A stretch of 64,000 nucleotides of DNA, from assembly GCA_017643395.1 (NCBI GenBank), contig JAEPNP010000001.1, positions 641,806 to 705,805 on the forward strand. The letters are read 5' to 3'. Under the pieces are notes generated by a model. That model searched no databases and was not told the DNA's origin. It worked only from the letters and a program-made list of their open reading frames with translations. Source of the DNA: Rhodothermales bacterium (GTDB taxonomy: Bacteria > Bacteroidota > Rhodothermia > Rhodothermales > UBA10348). Shown in pieces: positions 1 to 8,015 of this stretch (position 1 is the first letter of the stretch; each line of letters opens with the position of its first letter). The translations under genes were made by a program, and so were the position numbers.

Positions 1-114
1 CTCACCCTGTACGACATGTGCAAGTCGGTGAGCAAGGGCATCCGCATTCATGACATTCATCTGGTGGCCAAGACCGGCGGCCAGAGCGGCAATTACCGCA
101 AGGACACCCCCTGA
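1..114 (+). CDS. moaC: Cyclic pyranopterin monophosphate synthase MoaC, C-terminal end (partial)
   Basis: The window opens inside a reading frame that continues from before base 1 and stops with TGA at 112-114. The 37 visible residues begin [10 protein letters not shown] and end [12 protein letters not shown], which matches the conserved C-terminus of MoaC (the YDMCK helix followed by a K-x-GG-x-SG strand). MoaC acts with MoaA in the first step of molybdenum cofactor synthesis, making cyclic pyranopterin monophosphate from the MoaA product. The floA start codon follows 2 bases later, so the two genes may be co-transcribed, although no functional link is known. Identification rests on this short tail only, because the catalytic residues lie outside the window. 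Confidence 0.8.
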   Translation, partial: LTLYDMCKSVSKGIRIHDIHLVAKTGGQSGNYRKDTP

Positions 115-116
115 CC

Positions 117-1106
117 ATGGACGTAGTGTTTTCGGCCGGCGGCCTGCTCTTGATCGCGCTGATCCTGATCGGCGTGATGATTTTCCTGTACTTCATCCCG
201 GTCGGGCTCTTTGTGACCGCCTACTTCTCCGGAGTGCGGCTCAAGCTCTTCAGAGATCTTGTGGGCATGCGCCTTCGCAAGGTGCCGCCGACCCAGATCG
301 TGCGCCCTCTCATCACGGCGTACAAGGCGGGGATTTACCTGGACACCCCGCAGCTGGAGGCGCATTACCTGGCCGGGGGGCACGTGCAATCGGTCGTGAA
401 CGCGCTCATCTCGGCCGACAAGGCGAACATCGACCTGTCGTTTGAGCGGGCCACCGCCATTGATCTGGCTGGTCGCGACGTGTTCGAGGCCGTTCAGGTG
501 TCTGTGAACCCGAAGGTGATTGAGACCCCGGCCGTGTCCGCAGTGGCCAAGGACGGCATTCAGGTGCGCGCCATTGCCCGCGTGACGGTGCGAGCCAACA
601 TCGAGCGACTCGTCGGTGGAGCCGGGGAAGAAACCATCATCGCCCGTGTCGGCGAGGGTATCGTATCGACGATTGGCTCGTCTGCGACCCATGCCGTGGT
701 GCTCGAGAATCCGGACTCCATCTCGAAGGTGGTACTGGCCAAGGGGCTCGACTCCGGCACGGCATTCGAGATTCTGTCCATCGACATCGCAGACGTGGAT
801 GTCGGCGAGAACATCGGAGCCAAGCTGCAGACCGATCAGGCCGACGCCGACCTGAAGATCGCACGCGCCAAAGCGGAAGAGCGTCGCGCCGCCGCCGTGG
901 CCGCCGAGCAGGAGATGCGTGCCTCCGTCCAGGAAGCCCGCGCCAAAGTGGTCTTGGCCGAGGCCGAGATCCCGAAGGCCATCTCCCAGGCGTTTCTCGA
1001 CGGCAATCTGGGTGTAATGGACTACTACAATCTCAAGAACATCCAGGCCGATACGAACATGCGTACGTCCATCGGCCGCACGGAAGAAGACCAGTCAGAG
1101 GAATAG
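117..1106 (+). CDS. floA: Flotillin-like protein FloA
   Basis: A 329-residue protein with one hydrophobic N-terminal segment (about residues 8-38, a hairpin-like membrane anchor), then an SPFH/prohibitin-type domain (about 60-230), then an Ala/Glu/Arg-rich helix (about 240-290) typical of flotillin coiled coils. The text around [10 protein letters not shown] and the long [24 protein letters not shown] block match the bacterial FloA (YqfA) family in both order and length. FloA forms oligomers in membrane microdomains and affects membrane fluidity and protein organisation. The start ATG lies 2 bases after the moaC stop, and the dodecin gene begins 1 base after the floA stop, so floA and dodecin are probably one transcript. 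Confidence 0.95.
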   Translation: MDVVFSAGGLLLIALILIGVMIFLYFIPVGLFVTAYFSGVRLKLFRDLVGMRLRKVPPTQIVRPLITAYKAGIYLDTPQLEAHYLAGGHVQSVVNALISADKANIDLSFERATAIDLAGRDVFEAVQVSVNPKVIETPAVSAVAKDGIQVRAIARVTVRANIERLVGGAGEETIIARVGEGIVSTIGSSATHAVVLENPDSISKVVLAKGLDSGTAFEILSIDIADVDVGENIGAKLQTDQADADLKIARAKAEERRAAAVAAEQEMRASVQEARAKVVLAEAEIPKAISQAFLDGNLGVMDYYNLKNIQADTNMRTSIGRTEEDQSEE

Positions 1107-1107
1107 C

Positions 1108-1305
1108 ATGTCGATCGCCAAAGTCATCGAAGTGATCGCAGAAGGCTCCACCATCGAGCAGGCCCTGGAGGCTGCTGTCGCTGAAGCGGGGAAGTCCGTT
1201 CGCGGAATCCGAAGCGTGTACGCCAAGAACATTCAGGGCCGGGTACGCGACGGCAAGATTGTCGAGTATCGCGTCAACGCAAAGGTCACGTTCGTCGTCG
1301 ACTAG
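1108..1305 (+). CDS. Dodecin (flavin-binding small protein)
   Basis: A 65-residue protein beginning MSIAKVIEV with the GKIVEYRVNAKVTF C-terminal strand that defines dodecins. Dodecins assemble as hollow dodecamers that bind pairs of flavins (FMN, riboflavin or lumichrome) and buffer free flavin. In the usual fold one helix packs on a three-stranded sheet, and the Trp that stacks on the flavin in archaeal dodecin is replaced here: the corresponding stretch reads GIRSVYAKNIQG, with Tyr/Val at that region. The gene follows floA by 1 base. A hairpin at 1310-1327 lies just after its stop and may end the floA-dodecin transcript. Confidence 0.92.
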   Translation: MSIAKVIEVIAEGSTIEQALEAAVAEAGKSVRGIRSVYAKNIQGRVRDGKIVEYRVNAKVTFVVD

Positions 1306-1309
1306 ACCG

Positions 1310-1327
1310 TCTGGACGTCTGTCCAGA
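1310..1327 (+). terminator. Hairpin after dodecin, possible weak terminator
   Basis: A perfect 7-bp stem, TCTGGAC and GTCCAGA, with a 4-base GTCT loop lies 5 bases after the dodecin stop. No T-run follows on the + strand, so it may be a pause or mRNA-stabilising structure rather than an intrinsic terminator. Confidence 0.35.
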
Positions 1328-1344
1328 AGTCCGAGACTAGCCCT

Positions 1345-1857
1345 ATGACGGCAACCCTCACATCGTTCGCCGTCCTGGGAGCGGTCACCACAGCGCAGCA
1401 GATCGCCGGCCGGTGCCTGGAATCCATGGAGGGGGCAGACCCCGAACTGGTGGCGGAAGAGACGCTGGCGCTCCTGTCTGTCACCACGGCCAGGACGCTG
1501 CGCGAACATGCTCTGGTTGCCGAGACTCTGGCTCAACTACCACTCACCTACCGCGACTACGTGGTGGGAGGTGCCGTGCTGTCGGCTGAAGATCAATCGG
1601 AGGCGATTCTGAGCGCCGAGACCGCCTCCTACGAACGATTGGGTCGCAAGCTCTCGTTCTATGAAGCACACTTCCCTCCGGGAAAACTGCCCGGCCCGCG
1701 CGCGCTCAAAGACAAGATGGAACTGTGGATGGGGCGCATATCGCCCCCGGGGCTGCCGGAGTCTCCCAGGAAGCGCATGGAAAAGCTGCAGCTGGTAAGC
1801 GTGGTCGAAACCCACCTCAAGCTGGTGCGCGCCTTCGCCGAGCAGGACCGGGCATAG
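1345..1857 (+). CDS. Hypothetical protein, mostly alpha-helical
   Basis: A 170-residue soluble protein with no signal peptide or membrane segment. It is rich in Ala, Leu and Glu and predicted by eye to be mostly helical: an N-terminal stretch (1-60) with TAQQIAGRCLES, then a central block LPLTYRDYVVGGAVLSAEDQ, then a proline-containing C-terminal part (PPGKLPGPRALKDKMELWMGRISPPGLP). I do not recognise the family. The ATG at 1345 is the only good start after the dodecin hairpin. The gene is convergent with the CNNM transporter gene downstream, with a gap of 33 bases. Confidence 0.7.
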   Translation: MTATLTSFAVLGAVTTAQQIAGRCLESMEGADPELVAEETLALLSVTTARTLREHALVAETLAQLPLTYRDYVVGGAVLSAEDQSEAILSAETASYERLGRKLSFYEAHFPPGKLPGPRALKDKMELWMGRISPPGLPESPRKRMEKLQLVSVVETHLKLVRAFAEQDRA

Positions 1858-1890
1858 GGACCATCAAGGACCTGCGGGCCGCGCCCCCGC

Positions 1891-3165
1891 CTACTCGCCC
1901 TCCAAATGCCGGATGCGCAGCAGCTCAAGGCGGTTGGCCGTCGCCTCCAGCACCGTGAAGCGGAAACCATCTTCGTCGAACTCCTCCCGCATCGCCGGAA
2001 TCGTGCCCAGTCTGGATAGCAGGTATCCGGACACGGTTTCGTAGTCGCCCGGCGGCAGCTTCCAGCCCATTTTTGCTTCCAACTCGTCGAGCTCCAGCCT
2101 GGCCGAGGCGACGATGGTGCGTTCGTCCAACTGCCGGATGATCTCCGTCTCGGTGTCGAATTCGTCCTGGATATCGCCGAACAACTCTTCCAGCAGATCT
2201 TCGGCAGTGACCAGTCCGGCCGTTCCGCCGTACTCGTCGATCACAATCGCAATGGACGTTTTCGCCTCGAGGAAATCCCGCAGCTGGTCCTTCGAGAGTT
2301 TCGTTTCCGGGATGAAGGTCGGCTCCCGCAGCATCTCCTGCAACGAAGCAGGATCGCTGAAGAGATCGTAGGCAAAGACCACCCCGACCACGTTGTCGAT
2401 GTTCTCGCGATAGACGGGCAGCTTCGAATGTCCGGTGCGCACGAACTCGCCCATCAGCTCCTCGATCGGCGTGTTCTCCTCCACGGCTGCAATTTCCGTA
2501 CGGGGCACCATGGACTCCTTTACCCGGATTGAGCCCATCGCAAACACGTTGGACAACAGCGCCGTCTCCTCCTCGTCCAGATCCAGCTCGCCGGACAGCT
2601 TGCTCTCTTCAATCATCAACTCGAAGTCCCGCCGGATGAATCGGGACAGCGTGTCTCCGTCCCCTTTCGCGAACCGGATGATCATGCCGGCCGCGAGGCC
2701 CGCGACTTTGATGAACGGCAGAAGCACGATGTAGGTGATGCGCAGTGGCAGTGCCAGGGCAAAGACGGCCTGGCTGGCTACCTCCCGCATCAGACTCTTC
2801 GGAATGATCTCGCCGACGACCAGCACCACGGCCGAGCCGATCAGCGTCTGAACCATGAGCACGAGCACGTCGGAGGCCTGCTCGGAGACGCCCATGGTCT
2901 GCGTGAACAGCTCCGAGAGCGGCGGCTCCAGAAAGAGCGCCAACAGCGTGGAGTAGGTGACCAGCGCCAGGTTGTTGCCCACAAGGGTGGTGGTGAGCAA
3001 CGTCGATGGATCCTTGAGGAAGCGCTGGACCAGCGGGCCTGAGAAACCGGAACGCCGGGCCACCACTTCCACGCGCAGCCGGTTGGCCGTAACGAATGCG
3101 ATCTCGGATCCCGAGAAGAAGGCGCTCAGCGCCAGCGTCACCACGATCAGGATCACATACAGCAC
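1891..3165 (-). CDS. CNNM/HlyC-CorC family transporter (DUF21 + CBS + CorC_HlyC)
   Basis: A 424-residue membrane protein. Residues 1-190 form a DUF21/CNNM membrane domain that opens with about 16 hydrophobic residues and includes the FFSGSEIAFVTANR motif and the conserved GEIIPKS segment. A CBS pair follows (about 205-330, starting MVPRTEIAAVEEN), then a CorC_HlyC-type C-terminal domain (about 340-420). Members move Mg2+ or other divalent cations, often by Na+/Mg2+ exchange; older names call them hemolysins. The start is a GTG at 3163-3165 that overlaps the last base of the TAG stop of the upstream enoyl-CoA hydratase gene, so the pair is translationally coupled. A shorter paralog without the C-terminal domain lies at 18,296-19,339. 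Confidence 0.9.
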   Translation of the reverse strand: MLYVILIVVTLALSAFFSGSEIAFVTANRLRVEVVARRSGFSGPLVQRFLKDPSTLLTTTLVGNNLALVTYSTLLALFLEPPLSELFTQTMGVSEQASDVLVLMVQTLIGSAVVLVVGEIIPKSLMREVASQAVFALALPLRITYIVLLPFIKVAGLAAGMIIRFAKGDGDTLSRFIRRDFELMIEESKLSGELDLDEEETALLSNVFAMGSIRVKESMVPRTEIAAVEENTPIEELMGEFVRTGHSKLPVYRENIDNVVGVVFAYDLFSDPASLQEMLREPTFIPETKLSKDQLRDFLEAKTSIAIVIDEYGGTAGLVTAEDLLEELFGDIQDEFDTETEIIRQLDERTIVASARLELDELEAKMGWKLPPGDYETVSGYLLSRLGTIPAMREEFDEDGFRFTVLEATANRLELLRIRHLEGE

Positions 3166-3944
3166 TAACGGCCCTGGAACGTGGGTTTTCTGCGTTCAAG
3201 AAACGCCGACACCCCTTCGGTGAGGTCTTCGGTGTCGAACGTGCGGCCAAACAGCTCGGCCTCCATCTGAAGGCCGTCCGACAACCGCTGATCCGCAGCG
3301 AGCGCAGCTTCCAGGGAGAGCTTCACGCCGATGGGCGCCTGCCGCGCGATCACTGCAGCCATCTCCCGCGCCGCAGCCAACGCCTGACCCGGCTCAACCA
3401 GCTTGTTCACCAGGCCGATCTCATGCGCACGCTCTGCCGTGATGTGCGCTCCGGTCGTCAGAAGCTCCATGGCATGTCCGAGTCCGACAATACGTGGCAG
3501 GCGCTGTGTGCCGCCATAGCCGCACATGAGCCCCAGTCCGACTTCAGGCTGCCCCAAACGCGCATTCGAAGAGGCCACACGCATGTGACACGCAATCGCG
3601 ATTTCACACCCACCACCTAGCGCAAAGCCGTTGATGGCCGCAATGACCGGCTTGCCGAGGTTCTCGATCTTGCCAAACACCTCCTGGCCGCGAAGTGCAA
3701 AGCCCGTAGCGGTCTGTGCGTCCAGCCGCGTGAACTGCGTGATGTCGGCGCCTGCCACGAAGGCCTTCTCGCCGGCGCCGGTCAGCACGACTGCGCGCAC
3801 CGCATCGTTTGTGGCCAGGGCAGTGAAACAGGCATCGAGGTCATCCAGAACCTGCGCATTCAGCGCATTCAGCTTGTCCGGACGATTGATGGTGACGACG
3901 GCAATGCCGTCTTCGATCTCCAGGAGGAGCGTCTCGAAATCCAT
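3165..3944 (-). CDS. Enoyl-CoA hydratase/isomerase family protein
   Basis: A 259-residue crotonase-fold protein. The oxyanion-hole segment GEKAFVAGADITQF and the INGFALGGGCEIAIACHMR block are present, and both acidic residues used by true hydratases are visible: Glu in LGQPEVGLG and Glu in GHAMELLTTG. This fits hydration of 2-trans-enoyl-CoA in fatty-acid or amino-acid breakdown, acting in the cytosol as a trimer or hexamer. The substrate cannot be told from sequence. It sits between a membrane coiled-coil protein (20 bases upstream) and the CNNM transporter (1-base overlap downstream) in the same minus-strand cluster as pspA. Confidence 0.88.
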   Translation of the reverse strand: MDFETLLLEIEDGIAVVTINRPDKLNALNAQVLDDLDACFTALATNDAVRAVVLTGAGEKAFVAGADITQFTRLDAQTATGFALRGQEVFGKIENLGKPVIAAINGFALGGGCEIAIACHMRVASSNARLGQPEVGLGLMCGYGGTQRLPRIVGLGHAMELLTTGAHITAERAHEIGLVNKLVEPGQALAAAREMAAVIARQAPIGVKLSLEAALAADQRLSDGLQMEAELFGRTFDTEDLTEGVSAFLERRKPTFQGR

Positions 3945-3964
3945 TCAGTCGGGGGAGGAAGAGG

Positions 3965-4831
3965 TCAGGCGCCCTCGCGGGTGCGATCCGCGCTACTGGT
4001 AGAGGACGTGGGCGCCTCAAACGTATCAAGATCCGAAAGAAGATCGGTCGGCGAGGCGAATACCGCCTCAAGTTCTTCAACGGACGCCTGGGTCTCCTCG
4101 ACCTCGCTGAGCAGTGTATCCAGCTGGAAGGAGATCTCCTCGGGATTGCGCAGCGTCAGCGACTGCTCGTGGATGTAGAGCACCACATCCTCGATGGTCT
4201 CCATCTGCGCCTCGATGATTTCGAGGTTCTCCTGTCCCTTCTTGGACCGCTCCAGACGCTGCTCAAGGATGCGCATGCGACGCATTTTGATCGCCCGGAC
4301 CCGGTCCGAGTCATCCTCCATGTCCTCGCGCAGCGTCTCGATGGCGCGCACCACCTCCGTTTCTGTTGTGGAGTGCGCGGTGAGTTCGTAGCGCTCTTTC
4401 TGGTAGAGCAGATTGAGGTACGAATCCAGCAGCGAGTTCACCTTCTTGAGGTGACTGTCCAGCATGCCCTGCGACGCGTAGCTGAGCTTGCGATAGTTGG
4501 AGCGGATCTCCTTCTCCAGCTTGCGCAGCCGCGCGTAGCGCCGCTGGCTGTGCTTGGTCAGATGCTGGAAGATTTCCTTCTGGCTCGGCGGCTTGGCGTG
4601 CTCAGCCGCGCGCCGCGACTTCACCGCCCGCCGGAACCGCTCCTGCCGGGGCATCCACCCCAGGTACATGAGCTCGATGGCCGCCGCAAACAGGAGAATC
4701 GTCTCAAAAAGCGGACTCCCCGGTGCAAACGAGCTCACCGCAAATGCCGACAACATGCCCACGATCAGGAACGTCAGGTTCCAGGGGTGAAGGAATGCTT
4801 CCTTGCTATAGTTCAACTGAACATCCGTCAT
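3965..4831 (-). CDS. Membrane-anchored coiled-coil protein (hypothetical)
   Basis: A 288-residue protein. Two hydrophobic segments near the N-terminus (about 18-37 and 42-60: FLIVGMLSAFAVSSFAPG, then an ETILLFAAAIELMYLGW stretch) are followed by a basic patch (RQERFRRAVKSRRAAEHAK) and a long charged helical region (about 85-250) rich in Lys, Arg, Glu and Leu, then a Ser/Thr/Asp-rich tail. I do not recognise a named family. Its position directly downstream of pspA and the PspA-like gene suggests a membrane partner in the same envelope-stress module. The 35-base gap from the upstream gene and the shared strand support an operon. The function is unknown. Confidence 0.75.
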   Translation of the reverse strand: MTDVQLNYSKEAFLHPWNLTFLIVGMLSAFAVSSFAPGSPLFETILLFAAAIELMYLGWMPRQERFRRAVKSRRAAEHAKPPSQKEIFQHLTKHSQRRYARLRKLEKEIRSNYRKLSYASQGMLDSHLKKVNSLLDSYLNLLYQKERYELTAHSTTETEVVRAIETLREDMEDDSDRVRAIKMRRMRILEQRLERSKKGQENLEIIEAQMETIEDVVLYIHEQSLTLRNPEEISFQLDTLLSEVEETQASVEELEAVFASPTDLLSDLDTFEAPTSSTSSADRTREGA

Positions 4832-4866
4832 AAACAGTCCGCGCCGTTGGGGAGGGCGCGCGGGCT

Positions 4867-5310
4867 TCAGGGTTTCATCCGGCCGATGGTCTTTTCCGGG
4901 AGTGGGCTCGGGGGCTTCTTCTCGGTGGACTGCGCGGGTGTGGCCGCGGCTGTCTTTTCGGGCGATGGGCTCGCGGCCTGCTCACGCAACTGGCGCACCA
5001 GGTCGGCCGCGCGTGCCTTGCGCAGGGCCTCCTCATCCGCCATGTCGCGGGCCACTTCAGCCGCACGGTCCTGCGCCACGGATTCCAGCGCCACGTCGAG
5101 CTTGGCCTCGTTGCGCGCGGTTTCCATGGCCAGATCCCGCACAAGCGCATCGTGCTTGTCCAGCGCGTCCAGCGGCTCGGTCACCCGGGTGACCGCATCC
5201 GTCAGCTTCTTCTGCGACTCCAGACTGCGAACGGCCTGCTTCAGCTTGCGAAGCGAACGCAGGTGTTCCTTCTCAGCCTCCTTCAGTCGCTGATATTCTT
5301 CTGGCGTCAC
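4867..5310 (-). CDS. Short PspA-like protein (C-terminal half only)
   Basis: A 147-residue charged, helical protein without signal or membrane segments. It begins MTPEEYQRLKEAEKEH and ends EKTIGRMKP. Its middle and C-terminal parts resemble the C-terminal half of the adjacent PspA: ETARNEAKLDVALESV compared with QTAKNEARMEMALDSI, then RAADLVRQLR compared with RAAELVKQFK, and both proteins finish with a KTIG tail after an acidic, proline-containing linker. This looks like a partial duplication of pspA that lost the N-terminal amphipathic helix and the first helices. It starts 5 bases after the pspA stop, so it is almost certainly co-translated and may modulate the PspA polymer. That role is inference. 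Confidence 0.75.
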   Translation of the reverse strand: MTPEEYQRLKEAEKEHLRSLRKLKQAVRSLESQKKLTDAVTRVTEPLDALDKHDALVRDLAMETARNEAKLDVALESVAQDRAAEVARDMADEEALRKARAADLVRQLREQAASPSPEKTAAATPAQSTEKKPPSPLPEKTIGRMKP

Positions 5311-5315
5311 CGGCG

Positions 5316-6086
5316 TCAGTCAGTCTTGGACCGCTGCTTGCCGATGGTCTTGGCGCCCGCCTCGGCTTCGGCCTCGGGGACTTCCAGCTGCGGTTCGCCC
5401 TGGGCATTGCTCGTATCGCCCACGCCCATTTCCAGCTTGAACTGTTTGACCAGCTCGGCCGCGCGGATAGCTTGGGCGTCCTCCTCGATCTGCATGGCCT
5501 GCGTATCGATGGAGTCCAGGGCCATTTCCATGCGCGCCTCGTTCTTGGCCGTCTGCTCCTGGATCCGGTTGATCATCTCGTCGTGCGTCTGATCGACACC
5601 GGTCACTTCGAAGCTCTCGAGCGTATCGGCGACCTTGGCCTGCCACTTGGCCCGCTCGTGGGCGCGCAGGGCCTCCTTGGCCTCGGCAATCTTGCGCTCC
5701 TTCTCGCGCATGAACGCCTTCTTGACCTGCAGCGCCTTGTCGTAGGCCGCCGACGCGTAGGTCAGCTGCTCCTGCGTGCGCTGCATGCTTTCCTGCGTGT
5801 TCTGCAGACGCAGGGCGTACTTCTCGGCGATGTCGTCGCGGCCGGCCTGGATGCCTGCCTTGATCTTGGCCGTCAGGTCGGCGACTTCCGACTGGTACTT
5901 CTTGTGTTCCTTCTGGAGCAGCATCACGTTGGCCTTCACCGTCGCGATGTTCTCGTTCATCTTCGGGACCTGATCATTCAGTTCCCGGATGTTCTGCTCG
6001 AGGATGAGTTTGGGGTCTTCAAGCGATGAAATCGCACCGCCGAAGATGGACTTCATCAGGCGCTTGAATCGTGACCAGATGGACAT
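5316..6086 (-). CDS. pspA: PspA/IM30 family membrane-remodelling protein
   Basis: A 256-residue protein starting MSIWSRFKRLMKSIFGG, the amphipathic helix typical of PspA/Vipp1 (ESCRT-III-like) proteins. The rest is long charged helices: SLEDPKLILEQNIRELNDQVPKM, then about 60-200 of coiled coil, then an acidic linker and a KTIGKQRSKTD tail. PspA proteins coat and stabilise stressed inner membranes and form rods or rings. An upstream extension of 35 codons is open, but the ATG at 6084-6086 gives the conserved N-terminus and is preferred. The gene heads a minus-strand cluster with a half-length PspA paralog, a membrane coiled-coil protein, an enoyl-CoA hydratase and a CNNM transporter. No pspF-like regulator is nearby. 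Confidence 0.92.
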   Translation of the reverse strand: MSIWSRFKRLMKSIFGGAISSLEDPKLILEQNIRELNDQVPKMNENIATVKANVMLLQKEHKKYQSEVADLTAKIKAGIQAGRDDIAEKYALRLQNTQESMQRTQEQLTYASAAYDKALQVKKAFMREKERKIAEAKEALRAHERAKWQAKVADTLESFEVTGVDQTHDEMINRIQEQTAKNEARMEMALDSIDTQAMQIEEDAQAIRAAELVKQFKLEMGVGDTSNAQGEPQLEVPEAEAEAGAKTIGKQRSKTD

Positions 6087-6175
6087 GTGCTCAACGTGGG
6101 TTTTTACGTGCGGGGGACCGCAAAATTCAATATACGGCCCGGAATCGGCGGATGGGGTTCCGAAGGAGGGTGAGC

Positions 6176-7501
6176 TCACACATAGCTCCACCCTCCGTCG
6201 GAATACCTCCCACGAACCAGGGCCTGGGGAGTCGGGCGCTCTTGCCCGAGGGTGAACGCTTGCCCCACTTCACGGGCCTGATCCGTCACGCGTGAGGGGT
6301 CCGATCCATGCAGTCGGGCGAGCGTCTCCCCGGCTCTTACGGGGTCTCCCACCTTTTTGTTGAGGGTGATGCCCGCAAACGGGTCTACAGCGTCCTCTTT
6401 CCGCATTCTTCCGGCTCCCATGCGTACGCCGGCCATGCCCAACTGGAATGCGTCGATGGCGGTTACGTAGCCATCCTCCGGCGCCGTCACATCTCCAACG
6501 GGAGCAATGCCCTCGCGCTCCCAGCACGCTTCCAGCGAGGCCGCATCGCCACCCTGCGCGGTCACCAGGGCCGCGAACCTGGAGAACGCCCTGCCATCTC
6601 TCAACGCCTCGCGCGCTTCCTCGGCTCCTTCTTCGGGCGATGGGCTCTTGCCGCCGATAGCCAGCATCTCTCCGGCCAGCACGCAGCTCAGCTCGGCTAC
6701 GTCGGCCGGGCCGGCCCCTCGCAGCACATCCACGGACTCGGCGACTTCCAGCCAGTTGCCGATGGCATGTCCGAGCGGCTCTTCCATCGACGTCATCAGG
6801 GCCACGGTCTGGCAGCCACGGCTGTTGCCTACATTGGCCAGTGCTTCTGCCAACTCCTGCGCCTGCTCCTCAGTCTTCATGAAAGCGCCGTTGCCGACTT
6901 TGACGTCGAGCACGAGTCCGTCCAGCCCCTCTGCAAGCTTCTTGCTCATGATCGACGCGGCGATGAACGGGATGAACTCGACGGTGGCCGTGACATCGCG
7001 CAAGGCGTAGAGGCGCTTGTCGGCTGGTGCGATCTCGGCCGTCTGGCCGATCATGGCCACGTTCAGGTCCGCCAACTGCTCTTTCATCCTGGCGATGGAC
7101 AAGTCCGTACGGAATCCCGGTATGGACTCCAGCTTGTCCAGCGTGCCGCCGGAGTGCCCCAGGCCGCGCCCGGAAATCATGGGCACGTTCACGCCCAGGC
7201 AAGCCACCAGCGGCGCAAGGATCAGGGAAATTTTGTCACCAACGCCGCCCGTCGAGTGCTTGTCCACCTTCGCGCCAGGGATGGCAGACAGGTCCAGTAC
7301 CTCCCCCGAACGCAGCATGGCCTCCACCAGGGTCTCGGTCTCATCGCCCGTCATGCCTTTCAGAAACGCGGCCATCAGGAACGCGCTCATCTGATAGTCC
7401 GGCACCTCGTCCCGCGTGTAGGCCAGGACCAGTTCGCGCAGGGCCGGCGCCGGGATGGAGCCGCCCTCACGCTTCAGGCGAATGATTTCGAGTGGGGTCA
7501 T
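6176..7501 (-). CDS. Pyrimidine-nucleoside phosphorylase / thymidine phosphorylase
   Basis: A 441-residue protein beginning MTPLEIIRLKREGG with the family signature SGRGLGHSGGTLDKLES and the phosphate-binding KHSTGGVGDKISL block. It cleaves thymidine, uridine or deoxyuridine with phosphate to base plus (deoxy)ribose-1-phosphate in pyrimidine salvage. The family is called pdp or deoA; which substrates are used is not decided here. The frame stays open for 35 more codons upstream, but the ATG at 7499-7501 gives the conserved start and leaves a 10-bp inverted repeat (7510-7542) just upstream as a likely control site. The stop lies 89 bases before the pspA start, so read-through is possible. Confidence 0.9.
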   Translation of the reverse strand: MTPLEIIRLKREGGSIPAPALRELVLAYTRDEVPDYQMSAFLMAAFLKGMTGDETETLVEAMLRSGEVLDLSAIPGAKVDKHSTGGVGDKISLILAPLVACLGVNVPMISGRGLGHSGGTLDKLESIPGFRTDLSIARMKEQLADLNVAMIGQTAEIAPADKRLYALRDVTATVEFIPFIAASIMSKKLAEGLDGLVLDVKVGNGAFMKTEEQAQELAEALANVGNSRGCQTVALMTSMEEPLGHAIGNWLEVAESVDVLRGAGPADVAELSCVLAGEMLAIGGKSPSPEEGAEEAREALRDGRAFSRFAALVTAQGGDAASLEACWEREGIAPVGDVTAPEDGYVTAIDAFQLGMAGVRMGAGRMRKEDAVDPFAGITLNKKVGDPVRAGETLARLHGSDPSRVTDQAREVGQAFTLGQERPTPQALVRGRYSDGGWSYV

Positions 7502-7509
7502 GCAGGTGG

Positions 7510-7555
7510 GTTTCGTAAAACCTGTTTCACACTTTACGAAACGTAGATTACGAAA
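7510..7555 (-). promoter_or_regulatory. Inverted repeat upstream of pyrimidine phosphorylase, candidate operator
   Basis: Perfect 10-bp arms GTTTCGTAAA (7510-7519) and TTTACGAAAC (7533-7542) are separated by 13 bases. A third half-site TTACGAAA lies at 7548-7555. The first arm is 8 bases upstream of the phosphorylase ATG, so a bound protein would block promoter or leader. The regulator is not identified. Confidence 0.5.
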
Positions 7556-7589
7556 TGGGCTCGGCGAGGCCGGGGTAATGGAAGCAGAA

Positions 7590-7619
7590 AGGGGCGACCC
7601 GCCCAAGCGAATCGCCCCT
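7590..7619 (-). terminator. Intrinsic terminator after rpmE2
   Basis: Arms AGGGGCGA (7590-7597) and TCGCCCCT (7612-7619) form an 8-bp stem. Read on the minus strand the second arm is followed by TTTCT. It lies 23 bases past the rpmE2 stop and separates it from the phosphorylase gene. Confidence 0.65.
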
Positions 7620-7642
7620 CCAAAGCCTGAATCGGCGGCAGC

Positions 7643-7849
7643 TTACTTCTTGCCGTAGCGCCGTCTGAACTTCTCGACGCGGCCAGCGGTGTCCACGTAC
7701 TGACGCTTACCCGTGTAGAACGGGTGGTTCGTGGAGTCGACCTCCGACTTGTACTCGTCGCCGCCCATGGTGGAGCGGGTCTTGAAGCTGGTTCCGTCGG
7801 CCAGCTGCACCGTAATGAACTTGTAATCCGGGTGCGTGTCCTTCTTCAT
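7643..7849 (-). CDS. rpmE2: 50S ribosomal protein L31, type B
   Basis: A 68-residue protein beginning MKKDTHPDYKFI and ending KFRRRYGKK, with the NHPFYTGKRQYVDTAGRVEKF block of L31. The zinc-binding Cys residues of the type A form are absent, so this is the type B form, which does not need zinc and binds the ribosome surface linking 5S RNA and the small subunit. An upstream in-frame extension of 11 codons exists but the ATG at 7847-7849 matches family length. A terminator follows at 7590-7619. A TACATTTTG stretch on the minus strand near 7905-7915 resembles a Bacteroidota-type -7 element, but no matching -33 element is clear. Confidence 0.95.
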   Translation of the reverse strand: MKKDTHPDYKFITVQLADGTSFKTRSTMGGDEYKSEVDSTNHPFYTGKRQYVDTAGRVEKFRRRYGKK

Positions 7850-8015
7850 GATCTCAGTGCGTGCACGTGGTTTGGCGTACACGTCTTTGGTTTTTGCAGA
7901 GCTTCAAAATGTATCGCGGCCAACCGGCTTCTGCAAGGCGGGTTCGCGTCTACGCGGGAAGTTCGCGTGCACGGCCGAGGTCTCATCGCACGGCCGCGGC
8001 GCACTCGCGGCCTCC

